Source: Pyronema omphalodes
Taxonomy: Eukaryota; Ascomycota; Pezizomycetes; Pezizales; Pyronemataceae
NCBI GenBank assembly: GCA_024516155.1
Contig: JAJJXM010000049.1
Coordinates: 248,001 to 312,000, forward strand
Length of the DNA stretch: 64,000 nucleotides
Direction of reading: 5' to 3'
Positions 36,040 through 47,925 of the stretch are shown here, one piece after another. The stretch's first letter is position 1. The number at the start of each line of letters is the position of its first letter. The notes below the pieces were generated by a model. That model saw nothing but the letters and a program-made list of their open reading frames with translations, had not been told where the DNA came from and made no database searches. A program made the position numbers and the translations under genes.

Positions 36040-38605
36040 ATGAAGCGCAAGAGCAAGGAAGATAGCCATAGGTATGTCCTTCACCGAGCCTACAGTTGAC
36101 GCAACCAAACTATCAATACGCTCGAGAGCGGTTGCTTAGCCGGCTCCGTGAACTACTGCTTCCATGTATCAGGAGGAGAATGGGGCACAGAAAAAAAAAA
36201 GCGTTGTATACAATGTTTCCATTTCGGTGTACGCGTTTGATTTGGATGTAAGCTAACGTAAACTTTTGGACAGACATAAACGGGCACGGGTGGACGTCGA
36301 ATTCGCTGCGGATGAACCACCAGTAAACACTCCTGAAATTATCGCTGGAAATGGTAATGTGCTTGGAGTCATCGAGATCTCCGACGATGATGATGATCCA
36401 AAAACAATCCAACCCAGAGCAATATCAGCCGAGCAAGATCGGCTGGAGGGAATATTACAGGAGGGATATGTGCATCAGGCCGGGAGCATGGTTGAGAAGG
36501 AATTATTGATGGAGTGTCAATGTTGTTTCTTGCACGTGGCATTCGATGAATGTACCCATTGCAATTCTGAAAGCACCTGGCATTTTTTTTGTAAGCAATG
36601 TGCACGATCCGCAGCCGAAGCACAAATTGGACTGCAGAGATACAAGGTATGGCACCTACCCTCCTTGCTTCACACGCGCAATTGTTAACAACATCATTAG
36701 CTCAGCTGTCTTTATTCCGGTCATGTAACATGTGATGCGGAATTTGACAAGTATGAACTGCCTCGGTTCCTAGACCAAAAAACCATAGATCTCCTGTCAA
36801 AGTTGGAGCAGCAAGAATCTCTGCGAATTGCTGATATCAAAGATTTGGTTAAATGTCCATGGTGCGATTACGCGGAAATTCGTTCGCCCAGTGACCCAGA
36901 TCAGGAATTTCGATGTCTTCATCCGGCATGTCTAAAAAAAAGTTGCAGACTCTGCCAAAAAGAAGCACATTTTCCACGACCATGTTCCGAGGTCGCCGAC
37001 AAGGATTACAGACACGTCGTTGAAGAAGCAATGACCGAAGCAGTAATGAGAAAGTGCAAGTAGGTTTCTTTTTTCTTTTTTTTTCCTGGCATCTCGTCGG
37101 GGTTTCCTTCTAATTGTGTTTTTCTTGCTAATTTTCCTTGAAGTAAGTGTAAGATAAAATTCTTAAAATCATATGGATGCAACAGAATGACCTGTCCTGT
37201 CTGCGGCCATAAACAATGCTACATTTGTTCAGCGGATGTCACTGAATACACGCATTTCGACGACCCCAGCCGTGGTGGACAAATTGGCCAGTGTCAACTC
37301 TTCGACAACCAGGAAGTCCGTCACGAGAACGAAGCTGCGGCCGCAGCGGCCGCCGCTCATCAAAAGATTCTGGCCCAAAATCCGAATATCAAGCAAGAAG
37401 ATTTAGAAATCAAGTTTAGCGAGAGAGTTAAAGCGGACACACAACGAATGAAATCTGCCGAACGAGATGTAGAGGTTGCTCAGGCTATCATTGATGCAAT
37501 TCTTGGAATTCGTCATGTACCTGTACCAGCACGATATCTTCCTGAACACCCGCGTCCGCAGCCACCTCCAGTCCAACGTCCACGGCCTCCTCCAATCCAG
37601 CAGCCGCAGCCACCTGCAGCCCAACGTCCACGGCCTCCTCCAATCCAGCAGCCGCAGCCACCTGCAGCCCAACGTCCGCAGCCACCTCCAGCCCAACGTC
37701 CGCAGCCACCTCCAGCCCAACGTCCGCAGCCACCTCCAGCCCAACATCCACAGCCTCCTCCAGTTCAACGTGCGCAGCCTCCTCCAGCCCAACGTCCACA
37801 GCCTCCTCCAGTCCAACGTCCGCAGCCACCTCCAGTCCAACGTCCACGGCCTCCTCCAATCCAGCAGCCGCAGCCACCTGCAGCCCAACGTCCGCAGCCA
37901 CCTGCAGCCCAACGTCCGCAGCCACCTCCAGCCCAACGTCCGCAGCCTCCTCCAGTTGAACGTGCGCAGCCTCCTCCAGCCCAACATCCACAGCCTCCTC
38001 CAGTCCAACTTCCACAGCCTCCTCCAGTCACGCTTCTGCAGCCCCCTCCACACCCGCGTCTACATTCCCAGGACAATTCTGTATCACAGACTCATGAATT
38101 GATTGTCGGCGCTGAACGCCAGAATCAGGCTTCCGGCATTGCACGAAATACTGCGCATCCAGCAGTTAGAGTACGGCATCCTTCACAACTGGAACCCCAT
38201 CTCTATCATCCTGTACAAACGGTTCAAAACGGACATCAACCTGGATTTGCCCCACTTCAAGACAACACAGGCGCCTACCCTTTACCACAGCCTTTTGTGG
38301 GAGGAGTCGGCGTACACCCAGATGTACCTGTACCTCCACAGATCGCACTGCCACTGCAACTACCACCCCCCGCTCCTGGATGGTGGGGTTATCCCGGGCT
38401 TTTTGTAGGAGGACTTGCCGTACACCCAGGTGTACCTGTGCCTCCACAAGCCGCACCACCACTGCAACCAACACCTGCCGCTCCTGATTGGTGGGGTCGT
38501 CCGGAGCCTTTTGTGCAAGGATTTGGCGTGCATCCAGGTGTACCTGTACCTCCACGAGAACAACCACCACCTCCTCCTGAATGGTGGGATCACCGGAATG
38601 AATAA
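36040..38605 (+). CDS. RBR (RING-between-RING) E3 ubiquitin ligase, RNF216/TRIAD3-like
   Basis: Four exons, 36040-36071, 36274-36646, 36701-37059 and 37144-38605, join in frame to 741 residues. After a basic N terminus (MKRKSKEDSHRHKRARV) and an acidic EISDDDDD patch comes a RING1-like cluster (CQCC, CTHC, HFFCKQC; about 92-125), an IBR (CPWC, CLKKSCRLC) and RING2 (about 254-283). In RBR ligases the Cys after GCNRMT in RING2 forms the ubiquitin thioester; here it is C272. The spacing follows the RNF216 class. An Ala/Gln-containing coiled segment follows, then 21 imperfect 8-residue PQPPPAQR repeats (about 390-560) and three about 43-residue repeats each with HPG/DVPVPP and WWG/WWD. Substrate unknown. 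It lies 4.5 kb from the NLR gene. Confidence 0.88.
37548..38055 (+). repeat. 24-bp coding minisatellite in the RBR gene
   Basis: About 21 units of 24 bp (consensus CCGCAGCCACCTCCAGCCCA plus ACGT) encode PQPPPAQR variants. Unit length divisible by 3 keeps the frame when copy number changes. Larger groups of units recur (an RPRPPPIQQPQPPAAQ pair three times), showing block duplication. Confidence 0.9.
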
Positions 38606-41168
38606 CTCAGTTATCGGGTTCATACCCATTTGCATGTCATGGGCGTAACGACTTTCTGGTTTTGGTTTTTGTTTGCTTTCTCCTTTGCATATAAGACGAA
38701 TTGCACTCGGCCTCTTTATTAGAATTGGGAGAACTTCTCATATCTCTGAATAGGCGAGGGAACACTGACTCTACTATCTATTTCAATTTTCTCTGGTGAT
38801 GGAGTAGATCTAGGGCATATCCCAGTGGGATCCCGTGGTAACATAGCCTGGAACTCACGATTGCAATTGAAACTTATGATGTAGCCTCTGCTATCACTTT
38901 ACGGTTGCATACCAGCATAAGGAAATCAAAATGTAACTTAATCAAAAAAGTTGGGTTATTCTATTGACCCAGAATAGAGCTATGCGAAGTTCTATAGTGT
39001 TTGAATATTCAAGAGATTTGCAAGTCTCTACATTTGTTTGTGTTAAATTCTGTTTTTTTTTTTTTGTTTTAGTTCCTTTTTGTTTTCTCTTTCATAAGCG
39101 ACTACATCAAAATATCTACTTTATTTGCTTTGGATCTTGTTACCTTCGAGTTGGTATCTGAAAGTTGTATATTTGGGGATGGATAAGAGAGGAGGAAATG
39201 TGGGAACACGGAGCAGGTGTGACATGTTGTTATGATCGCTCATGACCGCAGTAGGTCTGTAATTGCTCTGGACAACAGTCTCAATCTGCCCAGTGATCTT
39301 TAAGAATTGTTTCAAAGGGTTGAGTCTTGTATACTTCTATAATGTCATTGTTGGAATTCAGAAACGTTGATCGTTGCAGAAGTGGTGGGAGATTTCTTTG
39401 TCCGTCACATGTGATGTCGCAGGGCATCACTCGGAGATTTTTACCGGCGAACGGTCGTTATTATTATTACTATTTTTAATTATTATTTATTCTTAACCAC
39501 TTTTAAACGTCAGGTTATGATGTGCTGTACAGTAATATAGATCTGTTGAAATTTCAGCTGTGACCCGAGAGGGCCACTGAGATAAGCCCACAGCTCACTC
39601 TTGTTGTCCGGACGTGCTGCCTATCTTCCCTGTGGTACATGAGATCGTGATAAAGGGTCAAAATTATCAGCAACCCAGCGAGCTTAGGTGTACTTTCTTG
39701 AGTTGTTCCCCTTGCTCATCCTCCTCCGCTCCCCCATCTCAAAGGCGACGGGAGCCTAGCTGCGATATACTACACGGGCGTGGAAACGTTGGAAGTTGTT
39801 TATATTGGTGCTGATCGGCTATAGTTCCCAACTGCACATATCTCTATAATGTCTTGTTATTTCTTGTCAAAGCGCCCAAAACATACATTCCGCTTAGTAA
39901 GACTCAAGTGATGTCTCATGCACACGCTGCCGAGGCGTCTGGTGGCATGATTATACCACTGAATTCCTTAACACCGGTTTCGTCATCAAGGAAGCCTTAC
40001 TTACTAATTCGTTGATGGCGTATCTTGAAGTGAAGCATATGTTAGGAAATTGTGAGCCCTGGCTTATATATGCTATGATGTCTTCGGCTTTTGATGCGTT
40101 GGAAAGTATGGTTTCATAGATCCACGAGGTGGGAGGCGATGGATCGATGTGGCTGGAAAAGATGGCTGGATTTATGAATCCTTATGGTGAAAGGTTGATT
40201 TGAAAAATAAAAGCTAATTTCTTGGGATTGTGGTTTGAGATTTCTGTCACGGGGTTGTAGGTTATGGAACTTTTTGCTGTGTGATAGATTATACTGAGAA
40301 ATACTCGGCCTTGTGGGAATTGAATCGGCATAGTTTTTCAGAGTTCGTGAAGACGGTGATATATAGAATAAATTCTGCTAACCTGGCGACAATACGTGGT
40401 TTTTCAATGTGTAGAAAGCTGTGTGTGATGGTATATATCAATAGCCTGACGAAATGAAAAAGAGAGTATACAGGGAAAGAAATATAAATCTCATCGTAAG
40501 GAAATCCGGAGGAGTTTTGTATAATAATATCGAGTTATGAATCTCAAAGATAAAGCGAGGTCATATCTGGTCCGCAGTAACCACTCAAATTACTCTTTCT
40601 GTTACTTTTGCGGCTTATTGATTTATTGAGTCATACGTTGACGAGGCCTAAAAGGTCCATTCAGGAAAACAAGAACAAAACACCCAAAGCCCCGTCCTCG
40701 TGCTCTTTCGAAGTAGTGACATATAAATAGATAGTTACATACTTCTTTGACTTTTTCCATCACATACAAGAAAAATCAATCCCCAACTAACGTAGGAATA
40801 ATCAAATATGAAAAGAGCGAATGTCCAACTTGAACTGGCCTGCGCGCCCAATGGCAAAATGTGAGAACACGAAAATATGAATCTAGGATATTAATATTGC
40901 TAAAAATAAATATGTTGAGCAAGTCATCTGTGTTCATAGTAGAGAAACTTTCCAAATCCACACCCGTCGGAAAAATAGCCTATCAGTATCCAAATATCCA
41001 CCGGAAATACCGAGCACTTCCGAAACACCGAACCATGTGGGATTTGATGTCGTACCAAACTTTCCAACACATACATATCTTACATACGTAGGCATATCTT
41101 TAGTATACCACTGAACATGCAGAGAAGGGAAAAAAAATCCTGTTAACTTGACTTGGATAAGATACTGG
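38606..41168. other. Intergenic, no gene seen
   Basis: AT-rich sequence with short ORFs, none with recognisable domains. It separates the RBR gene from the TPR relic. Confidence 0.4.
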
Positions 41169-41530
41169 TCACTTCAGCTTATCTTTGATGTCAGCTAACC
41201 ACCTCGACGATAATTGCGTATTCGGATTATCTTCGCCTAGAATGAGCTTTTTTGATTCAGATTTCATTCCCATTAATTCTTCCGCTACGAGAAATCTACC
41301 CTGACAATAATATATTGTGGCTAGATTATGCATCGTCGTAAAATTATGTGGATGCTCCTCTCCAAGAACCCGTCTTCTAGCCTCTAACACTTTTACTTGG
41401 AGTTCCTCCGCCTCGGTGAACCGTTGCGAATGTCGGTATGTTGATGCTAGCTGGCCTATGGCCGTTAAGGTATTACCAGTGTACTGGCCGCCCTTGCATC
41501 TGTCACGGCCTTTTCTATTCTTCTGTGAGT
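41169..41530 (-). pseudogene. Relic of a second NLR/TPR gene with internal deletion
   Basis: The minus strand encodes two to three TPR units (QRFTEAEELQVKVLEARRR, VLGEEHPHNFTTMHNLATIYY) closely related to the NLR gene's array and ends in its own stop after DIKDKLK. Just upstream, bases 41470-41520 match the NLR gene's pre-TPR segment at about 29570-29615 (ACCAGTGTACTGGCCGCCCTTGCATC). In the intact gene these two parts lie far apart, so this copy has lost the intervening part, the start of the array and everything 5' of it. No HeLo or NB-ARC remains. Confidence 0.75.
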
Positions 41531-41569
41531 CATCTGCAATTTACCGAAGGAGAGGCATCTTTAGGTAAG

Positions 41570-44096
41570 TGCGTATATGTACCATGATATGCTCGATTTG
41601 AAACAAATGTCCAAATCAAGTATTACGTGATTATCACATGGTGATAAAAGTCTAGTATGTAGAGAAATTTTACTGTATTCGGACTGTGTTTGTCTTCCTC
41701 CAATAATCTGTTACATGACATCTCTGCCCCAGCCAGGTAAGGCAAGTGCAGTCTTCCATAGGGTCTTTCCATTCTCTATGTTTCATTTGGCTCAATCTTC
41801 ATCTGCATATCTTTTTTCCAGTTAATAATTGATACCGCAAATCTACAGTCGAAGGTGTACATTCTTTGGCAAGCTTAGTTATAAGGACTGAAGGGGGAAA
41901 TTTAGACACCGCACTTTGACTGTTATGGTTCTGGGTTGGTGGTAGTTGTGGTATGGACGGGACGAATTTTCAAATTATGAGGAGTTTTGCTTGGCCTATG
42001 ACTCAAGGTATGAGTTCGTTTCGATAGTTTGCATAGCATGGGCAAGTGGAAGTGGTACGGAGACTGGATGCGATAATCGACTTTGATTGTATTTAGAGTC
42101 TTGTGTTTCTAAATGCGTCGTAAGTCGTGCTTCACGCGTGTTGTTCAAACTCGTTATAAACATATTCATGATTCGTACGATACCGCTCATGGTTCTCGTA
42201 TAATTTCCAAGTGAAGTCGACTACCGAGGTATTTATATATATACTTTTCTTGGATTCGCTCAAGTTTCATTGTTGATGGACATCACAAAGATAGCCAGCC
42301 TCGTGGAGTGAAGTGGAAGGATGGTTATTTGACAGAAAAGAGACGGCGAGGTACCGCTCGACGCAACACCATTGCGGCTAGTACCTGGTTTTGGAAACTC
42401 CATGTCCACTTGAGCTTTTGTTCCACAGAACAGTAACCCTGCCTCATGGAACGCGAGCTCCCTCATATCTTCCACCAAAACTACAGCAGGCAGCTTCGAC
42501 CTCATCTTGTCTCGACACAATTCTGTTCATCACCACATTCCAGTCGCCCAAGTTCCAAACACCGTTGGAGTTTATCACATCTGAGTTTCATCCAATTTGT
42601 ATGGCTTTCAGTTACTTCGCAAAAAAGCTCAAGCCGGGCAGCTTCGATGTTTTAATACCTTCAAGTAGCGGTCATGTTTAGTCTTCTCGCGCGATGACGG
42701 CCATCAACAACGAAACTCGACGATGAATCCTGACCGTTGGCTCCACGCCAGCTTTAAGCTAGGCCGTTTATCTCGAACCAATTTCATCATGATTTACGAA
42801 GCACAATCGAACCAGGATACGAAGAGATACGGCGGGATATATCGGGGACAAAGTTCTGTCGAGCAGGGAGTCCCAGAAATCGGCGTTCCTCGTTCGTCAC
42901 TTGTGCGTAAACCAGCAGGGGTTCATTAGCCGTCGATCTCCCGCTATGCAAACGAGGAAAGGGGAGCGAAGTGGCATAAGTGCAGCAGAGTTACTCAGGT
43001 ACTCAGGTACCTGTTTCAAGATCGCGAAGACAATCACAGGTTAAGGACTACGGCAATTCGAGTAGAGTGGAGTTAAGCAATTCTTGATGTCTTGATGATT
43101 CCTCTAAGGTTTCTTGGAGGATGAAGATACTGCTGCCCTGTTGCCCTGCTAGAACGCCAAGCGATCCGTACAAAGACCAGTCGTCATAGACATTATTAGG
43201 GCTGAAGTGCGGCAGGAATCGCGGAGAAGGGACCGGGACTCCATTAATGCGATATCGATTGTGATGAACTTTCCGAAGGTCCCGGGGTAGAAGTTCTTGA
43301 ATCCTAATATTCGCCGATACTGGAATTCCGAGTATGAGCTTCGCTATCCGAGTTTAGAACTTTACGCTGGCCTGATACTGGTTACCGAGTTTACAGCTTC
43401 ACGCTGATCCAATACTCAATTAACAAAAGTAGCCTGATAGTTTATGCTCACAAAATATCAGCAACAAATTAACAAATTGTATGGGTGGTCCAATGTTGCA
43501 TCATTTATTTGACAATCAAAATTTCAATCATCGCGATATTCATTGGCCCACACTCGATTCGACATGCGATTACAGGGCTAAAACGGAAACTGATGATCAT
43601 CTTGCGGATTTTTACACGGGCCGGGTCGCGGGGAAGCTTCGATTTCTACATACAGCCTGGCATGGCAGTTGAGCATCGACCTTGACCTCCCGGCCTTCCT
43701 TTCTTCCAAGGGCAGCAAAACGAAAACCGCCATGATGAGACTTCCATCAGGCCGAGCATTACCGAAAAATATCGGTTCTAGATTTACAAGGCGTTTACTG
43801 AAGCTTTTGGAAATGTTGGTATGGTGTGGTGCGGTTGTTGGTGGGTGTGTGGATCGTCAACTATGGCCTGGCCGCCTTGTTCGTATGTGCCAGGTTTATG
43901 ATTCCCGCCCATGACATCATAGCAACCATATCAACATTCACAAATGGCTACAAATACACCTTCAATTTCACCCTCGGAAAAAATATCAAACAATTTACTG
44001 TTCTGTCCTACACATCAATACTCAATACTCAATACTCCAACCAACCACTTCCAACCAACCACTTCCAACCAACCACTTCCAACCAAATCATCAACC
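41570..44096. other. Intergenic, no supported gene
   Basis: Several ORFs of 60-100 codons overlap in different frames and show no domain or splice support. Directly before the next gene, CCAACCACTT is repeated four times (44040-44083), in its likely 5' leader. Confidence 0.4.
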
Positions 44097-44552
44097 ATGT
44101 CCGCCATCATCAGAACTCCCGTCGCTCGCCAGCTCCTCGCCGCTTCTAAGACCCGTTCAGTCGGAGCTGCTACTACTATCCGCTTCATGGGCGGTGCTAC
44201 CCGCCATGGAAACGACCCTGAGGTATGTTCCCCTAATTCATACTCTACCTACTATATACGAGGAATTGAATCTAACAAACCTCTTAGGTTCTCCAGAAGG
44301 GAAAGGAGTCCGTTCTTCGCCAGCACAGCAAGGACTCCAACGAAGACCCCAAGTGGCACGAGGAGCTTGCCACCGATGCTGAGGCTTTCGTAAGTTTCCC
44401 TTTTCTATATTATCTCCAATTTGTATAAACAGCATGAAATTCTAATAACAATATAGGTCAAGGCCAACCGTGGAGAGATGGAATCTACCTCCGAAGAATC
44501 TATCAAGAAGTTGCAGAAAGAGACTAAGGATATGGCATCTGAGAAGCGATAA
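44097..44552 (+). CDS. Small mitochondrial protein, conserved-looking, function unknown
   Basis: Three exons, 44097-44222, 44288-44389 and 44457-44552, each a whole number of codons (introns 65 and 67 bp), give 107 residues. The first 35 residues are basic, Ala/Thr/Ser-rich and acid-free (ARQLLAASKTRSVGAATTIR), a strong mitochondrial presequence. The rest is charged and helical (HSKDSNEDPKWHEELATDAE, then EESIKKLQKETKDMASEK) with no membrane segment. It does not show the core of the F1 ATPase inhibitor, which I considered. Function unknown; matrix location inferred. Codon choice is strongly biased to C-ending codons in exon 1, suggesting good expression. Confidence 0.85.
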
Positions 44553-44559
44553 ATTTTCG

Positions 44560-45230
44560 CATCTTACATCTTCGTAGAAAAAAAACAACACGAAACGATG
44601 CTTGATGCTTGATGCTTGATGCTCGATGCTTGAAACGATAATGAAGGAGGGATACCGATACCAAATGCATATATGTATAGCGTTTTCTGTTTGGCTTTTT
44701 TTAGTTCAGCATTTTTTTTTGTTTTTTCGTCGGATTTGAAGACTCAATGTATATACTTATTTTTGTTTTTCTTTTTGCGGTCTTGCAAAATTGAAAACTT
44801 AAATAGATGGAAATATCTACCATCTACCATCTACCTCGAAACTGTATAAAATCCCAGCCTGTTTTTTGGTTCTACGTCTCGGAGAATGATTTCTTTTGAA
44901 TTCTGTTTTTGTTTTTTTCTTTTCTTTGGATCTGATGAAATTTGAGAATTGATGGAAAAGAAGGAAAAGAAAAATAAACCCCCCACAAACAAACGAAAAA
45001 AGAAGGGAAAAAGAAAGAAGCAAAAGAAGCAAAAAGAAAGAAAAAATCCAGGAACTCCAAGTATAATATAAGAAAAAAAAAAATGGAAATCTTGCAAAAA
45101 CAAAAAAAAGTAAAGAGTACAATTGATCTATATATATTTTCCCTCGAATCAGCTAAAAGTTTCTTTATCATACCATCATGATGGAGGTTACGGGGGATTG
45201 GTGGGGAAGCTGTAGTTAAACTTACCTATT
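44560..45230. other. Convergent 3' region, T/A-rich
   Basis: This lies between two converging genes. It contains a GATGCTTGAT tandem at 44600-44632 and long T-rich then A-rich tracts. No gene. Confidence 0.5.
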
Positions 45231-45231
45231 A

Positions 45232-46490
45232 TTACTTCAACACTGCAATCAACAATACCAGAATAATAATCAGTACAATAATAATCACTAAGCTACCTAT
45301 AAGTTGATTTTTTCGTTAGTTAATGTAATTCTTCCACTGTAAAATTCCTCTTTTTGCCAATCCCTCTTCTTCCTCATCATCTCACGCCCTTAATTTCTCA
45401 GGGGAATAAACCAAAAAAAAAAACAAAAAACAAAGAAACCTACCATGTTCCCTAGCCGTCCTAGCAACACCATCTAATCTCCTCCTAGCCGAATCCAATC
45501 TCCCCTGATGTCTATCAACCTGTTCTTCAACATCTCCCAACAACCTAACATGATCCTCGAGCTCATCTCCAATCGCAATACTTAGCTCCCGTTGATTCCT
45601 TATACTAGCAGATAACCGATCCAGTGATAGATCTTGTTCATTCATGACGCGATCATGTAGCTGTAATAAAGATTGTGAGGACATGGTGGAATTGTTTTCT
45701 GTTTCTTGTGCTTGGTCTTCTTCTAGGAATCTAACTGTTTTGGAAACTTTACGAATTGCTTCTGGGGAGGCGCGGGAACCGGTTAGAGCTTCCCGTGCGG
45801 CGGATTCAAGCGATGATCGCGTTTGCGTTTGCGTTGGTCCAGAGGAGGAATGAGGAATTGCGTGTAGGTCTAGCAGAAGGTCTTCGCTGGATAGTGCGGT
45901 GGAATTGCTGCTGCTGAACTCGCTTTGGAGATCGGAGAAGTCAAGATGGAGCTTGCTGAGGGTTTCGTTGTGTTCGGTTGTGGTTTCTGGAGGGCTGAGA
46001 GGTGTTAGATATCCTGATATGGGAATGTGACTTGCTGGAAGGATTGGGGATGCGGGTGAGGGACTGTATGGAGGTGGGTTTATGGAGTCTGGGGATTTCT
46101 GAGAAACTAAACCTCTCTCCTCCCTCCCTCCCCCCCCCCCCCCCCCCACTACCCCCCGAGTCCGCCAACGTACGCCGCTGAGCTTCAATCAACCCGCCGA
46201 GGTTCCAGCCTCCACAACCTCCGTCCCCCCCTCTCCAGCCCGTCTGAATAACCCCGCCAAACACCAAAAGCTCAAAAAGGTAAAACTCACACATTCCCCG
46301 CAGCCTCCTGCTGTCTATAATCCCTCTCCAAGCTTTCTATCCCCTGCTGCAACGTGTCGAGAGACCTAGAGATCTCATTGATGGTTCTAGGATTCGGCGG
46401 ATGTCCGGATTTTATTGCGCGCTTCCGTTCAAGAAGTGATAGTCGGATATGGTCGTGTAGTAATTGCAGGCGCTCGGCGGAGGCGGACAT
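45232..46490 (-). CDS. SYN8: Syn8-like Qc-SNARE
   Basis: Three exons on the minus strand, 46490-46293, 46098-45444 and 45296-45232, give 305 residues. The N terminus (ERLQLLHDHIRLSLLERKRA) is the helical region typical of fungal Syn8. The SNARE motif lies at about 215-275 (LHDRVMNEQDLSLDRLSASI onward), followed by a C-terminal membrane anchor, SLVIIIVLIIILVLLIAVLK, encoded by the last exon. Such proteins act in endosome/vacuole fusion. The zero-layer position reads GDELEDHV, with His where Gln is expected. The first intron uses a GTGTGA donor and has a G-rich tract of about 17 bases before its acceptor, so that junction is less certain than the second (GTAGGT). Confidence 0.82.
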
Positions 46491-47925
46491 GGTGCGTGAT
46501 GTACTGGTGGTGGGGTTGGTGAGTTGCGGTGCTGTGAGGTTGCGGTGCTGCGGGTGGGAGACGTAAAGACACGAGACGAGACGACGAGACGAGGTGAGGT
46601 GAGGTTGAGTTAGGTAGGATCTAGGACCTGGGTAGGTGGTGGACCGTGGTAGTAGCTTCGAAACGTCGGTGGTTGCGTATGCTCCGCGTTGGGGGTTGCT
46701 CCTTTGCCGTATATAGTTTGTTTCCCTTGTATAACGAAACAAATACAACCTTTAACGATACTTCTGAACCAGTGGGAGGAGAAAAAAAAAGAGGAGACGA
46801 AATTTCGCGGGTTTCGGTTCTCAAGAGTGGAGTTGCCTAAAAGAAGAGCTACGGCTCCGGAATGTAGATTGCGTACAGAAGTAGCGGCGGTGCAGGTTCG
46901 AACTTCGGGGGATGCACTGATGTTGCTGATATGTCTCAGTTACCATACAACGGTTAACCTGTATGCGCTCGCTGCGCTGCTCTGCTCTGCTCTAGTTTCC
47001 CTTGTTATTTCCTCATTTCCTTCATTTCTTTTTCCCTTACATCAGCCAGTTGTCGAACCCCAGGACACGGTACATATTTGTAAACTCCGTAGCAGATACA
47101 TCCACCATATTACCGTGCATCCAAAGTTGATACAGTACTCTACTCCAGTCTCAAACATCTACAGAAATCGCGCCTGGACGAAGAAATTTTCAGCCCGTTT
47201 ATTTAACGCGCTGAATCCCCGATAGGATACTTAAGTACAGAAGCCGTTCTTTCCGCCGTCCACGAGCTGAGAGCTCCCATGCGAATAACGGTTACCTTGC
47301 TGCTTACATATTAACTCCTTGCTCTCAGCCACAGTAACTAATAGCCGGCTTACCTTGTGCTTACGTACTCTATTATTCCAGCCACAGAAAGAGCTGAGCC
47401 ACCTTGCTTGCTATGCTTGCGGTTTGCGGCCGCAGCCACAGCAACAGCCACAGTAACAGCAACAGCCACAGCAACCTTCCTTAGTCCATGGTCCTCCTGC
47501 CTTCGGTTCAAATTAAATCACGTGCACAAGCGGGGGAACGCAAGTTTCCAGCATCCCACCCAAGCAGAACTAAGAAGGGCACCAGCATAGCAAAGCAAAG
47601 CAAGCAACTTAGCAAGCTTTATCACGCGGTTGCGTCGCGCCAAAGGAAGGGCGACGAACGACGACGGGCGCGGGCCAGTTTTATACATACAGTCGATTTC
47701 CCACCTACGAAACAAAGATTTTTTTTTCCACCATCGCCACTGCGAAATTTCGGAAATCGAGACGTAATAAAGAATTAGAAAGGTTTGATTATCGGATAGG
47801 ATATTTCACGAAGCTCGGCGAAACTTACGATCTCACGCTACGGACGGAATTCACGGTATTCAACTCAGTAAGATACTATACGAACCCAGAACACAGGCAC
47901 CAACAACCTAACCTTCAAGTCAACC
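46491..47925. promoter_or_regulatory. Divergent intergenic region shared by SYN8 and the RING gene
   Basis: The two genes read away from each other, so both promoters lie in these 1.4 kb. It contains ACAGCAACAGCCACAG repeats at 47432-47475. Short ORFs here are not supported. No precise promoter element can be named. Confidence 0.45.

Noticed and set aside
37403..38076. Long minus-strand and other-frame ORFs inside the RBR gene
   Set aside because: They are shadows of the 24-bp repeat in other frames of a well-supported gene.
44097..44552. F1-ATPase inhibitor (IF1/Inh1) identity for the small mitochondrial protein
   Set aside because: Size and presequence fit, but the conserved inhibitory core is not recognisable, so no name was given.
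46880..46920. GGTTCGAAC motif as a tRNA T-loop
   Set aside because: No matching acceptor stem, anticodon arm or D-loop could be built around it.
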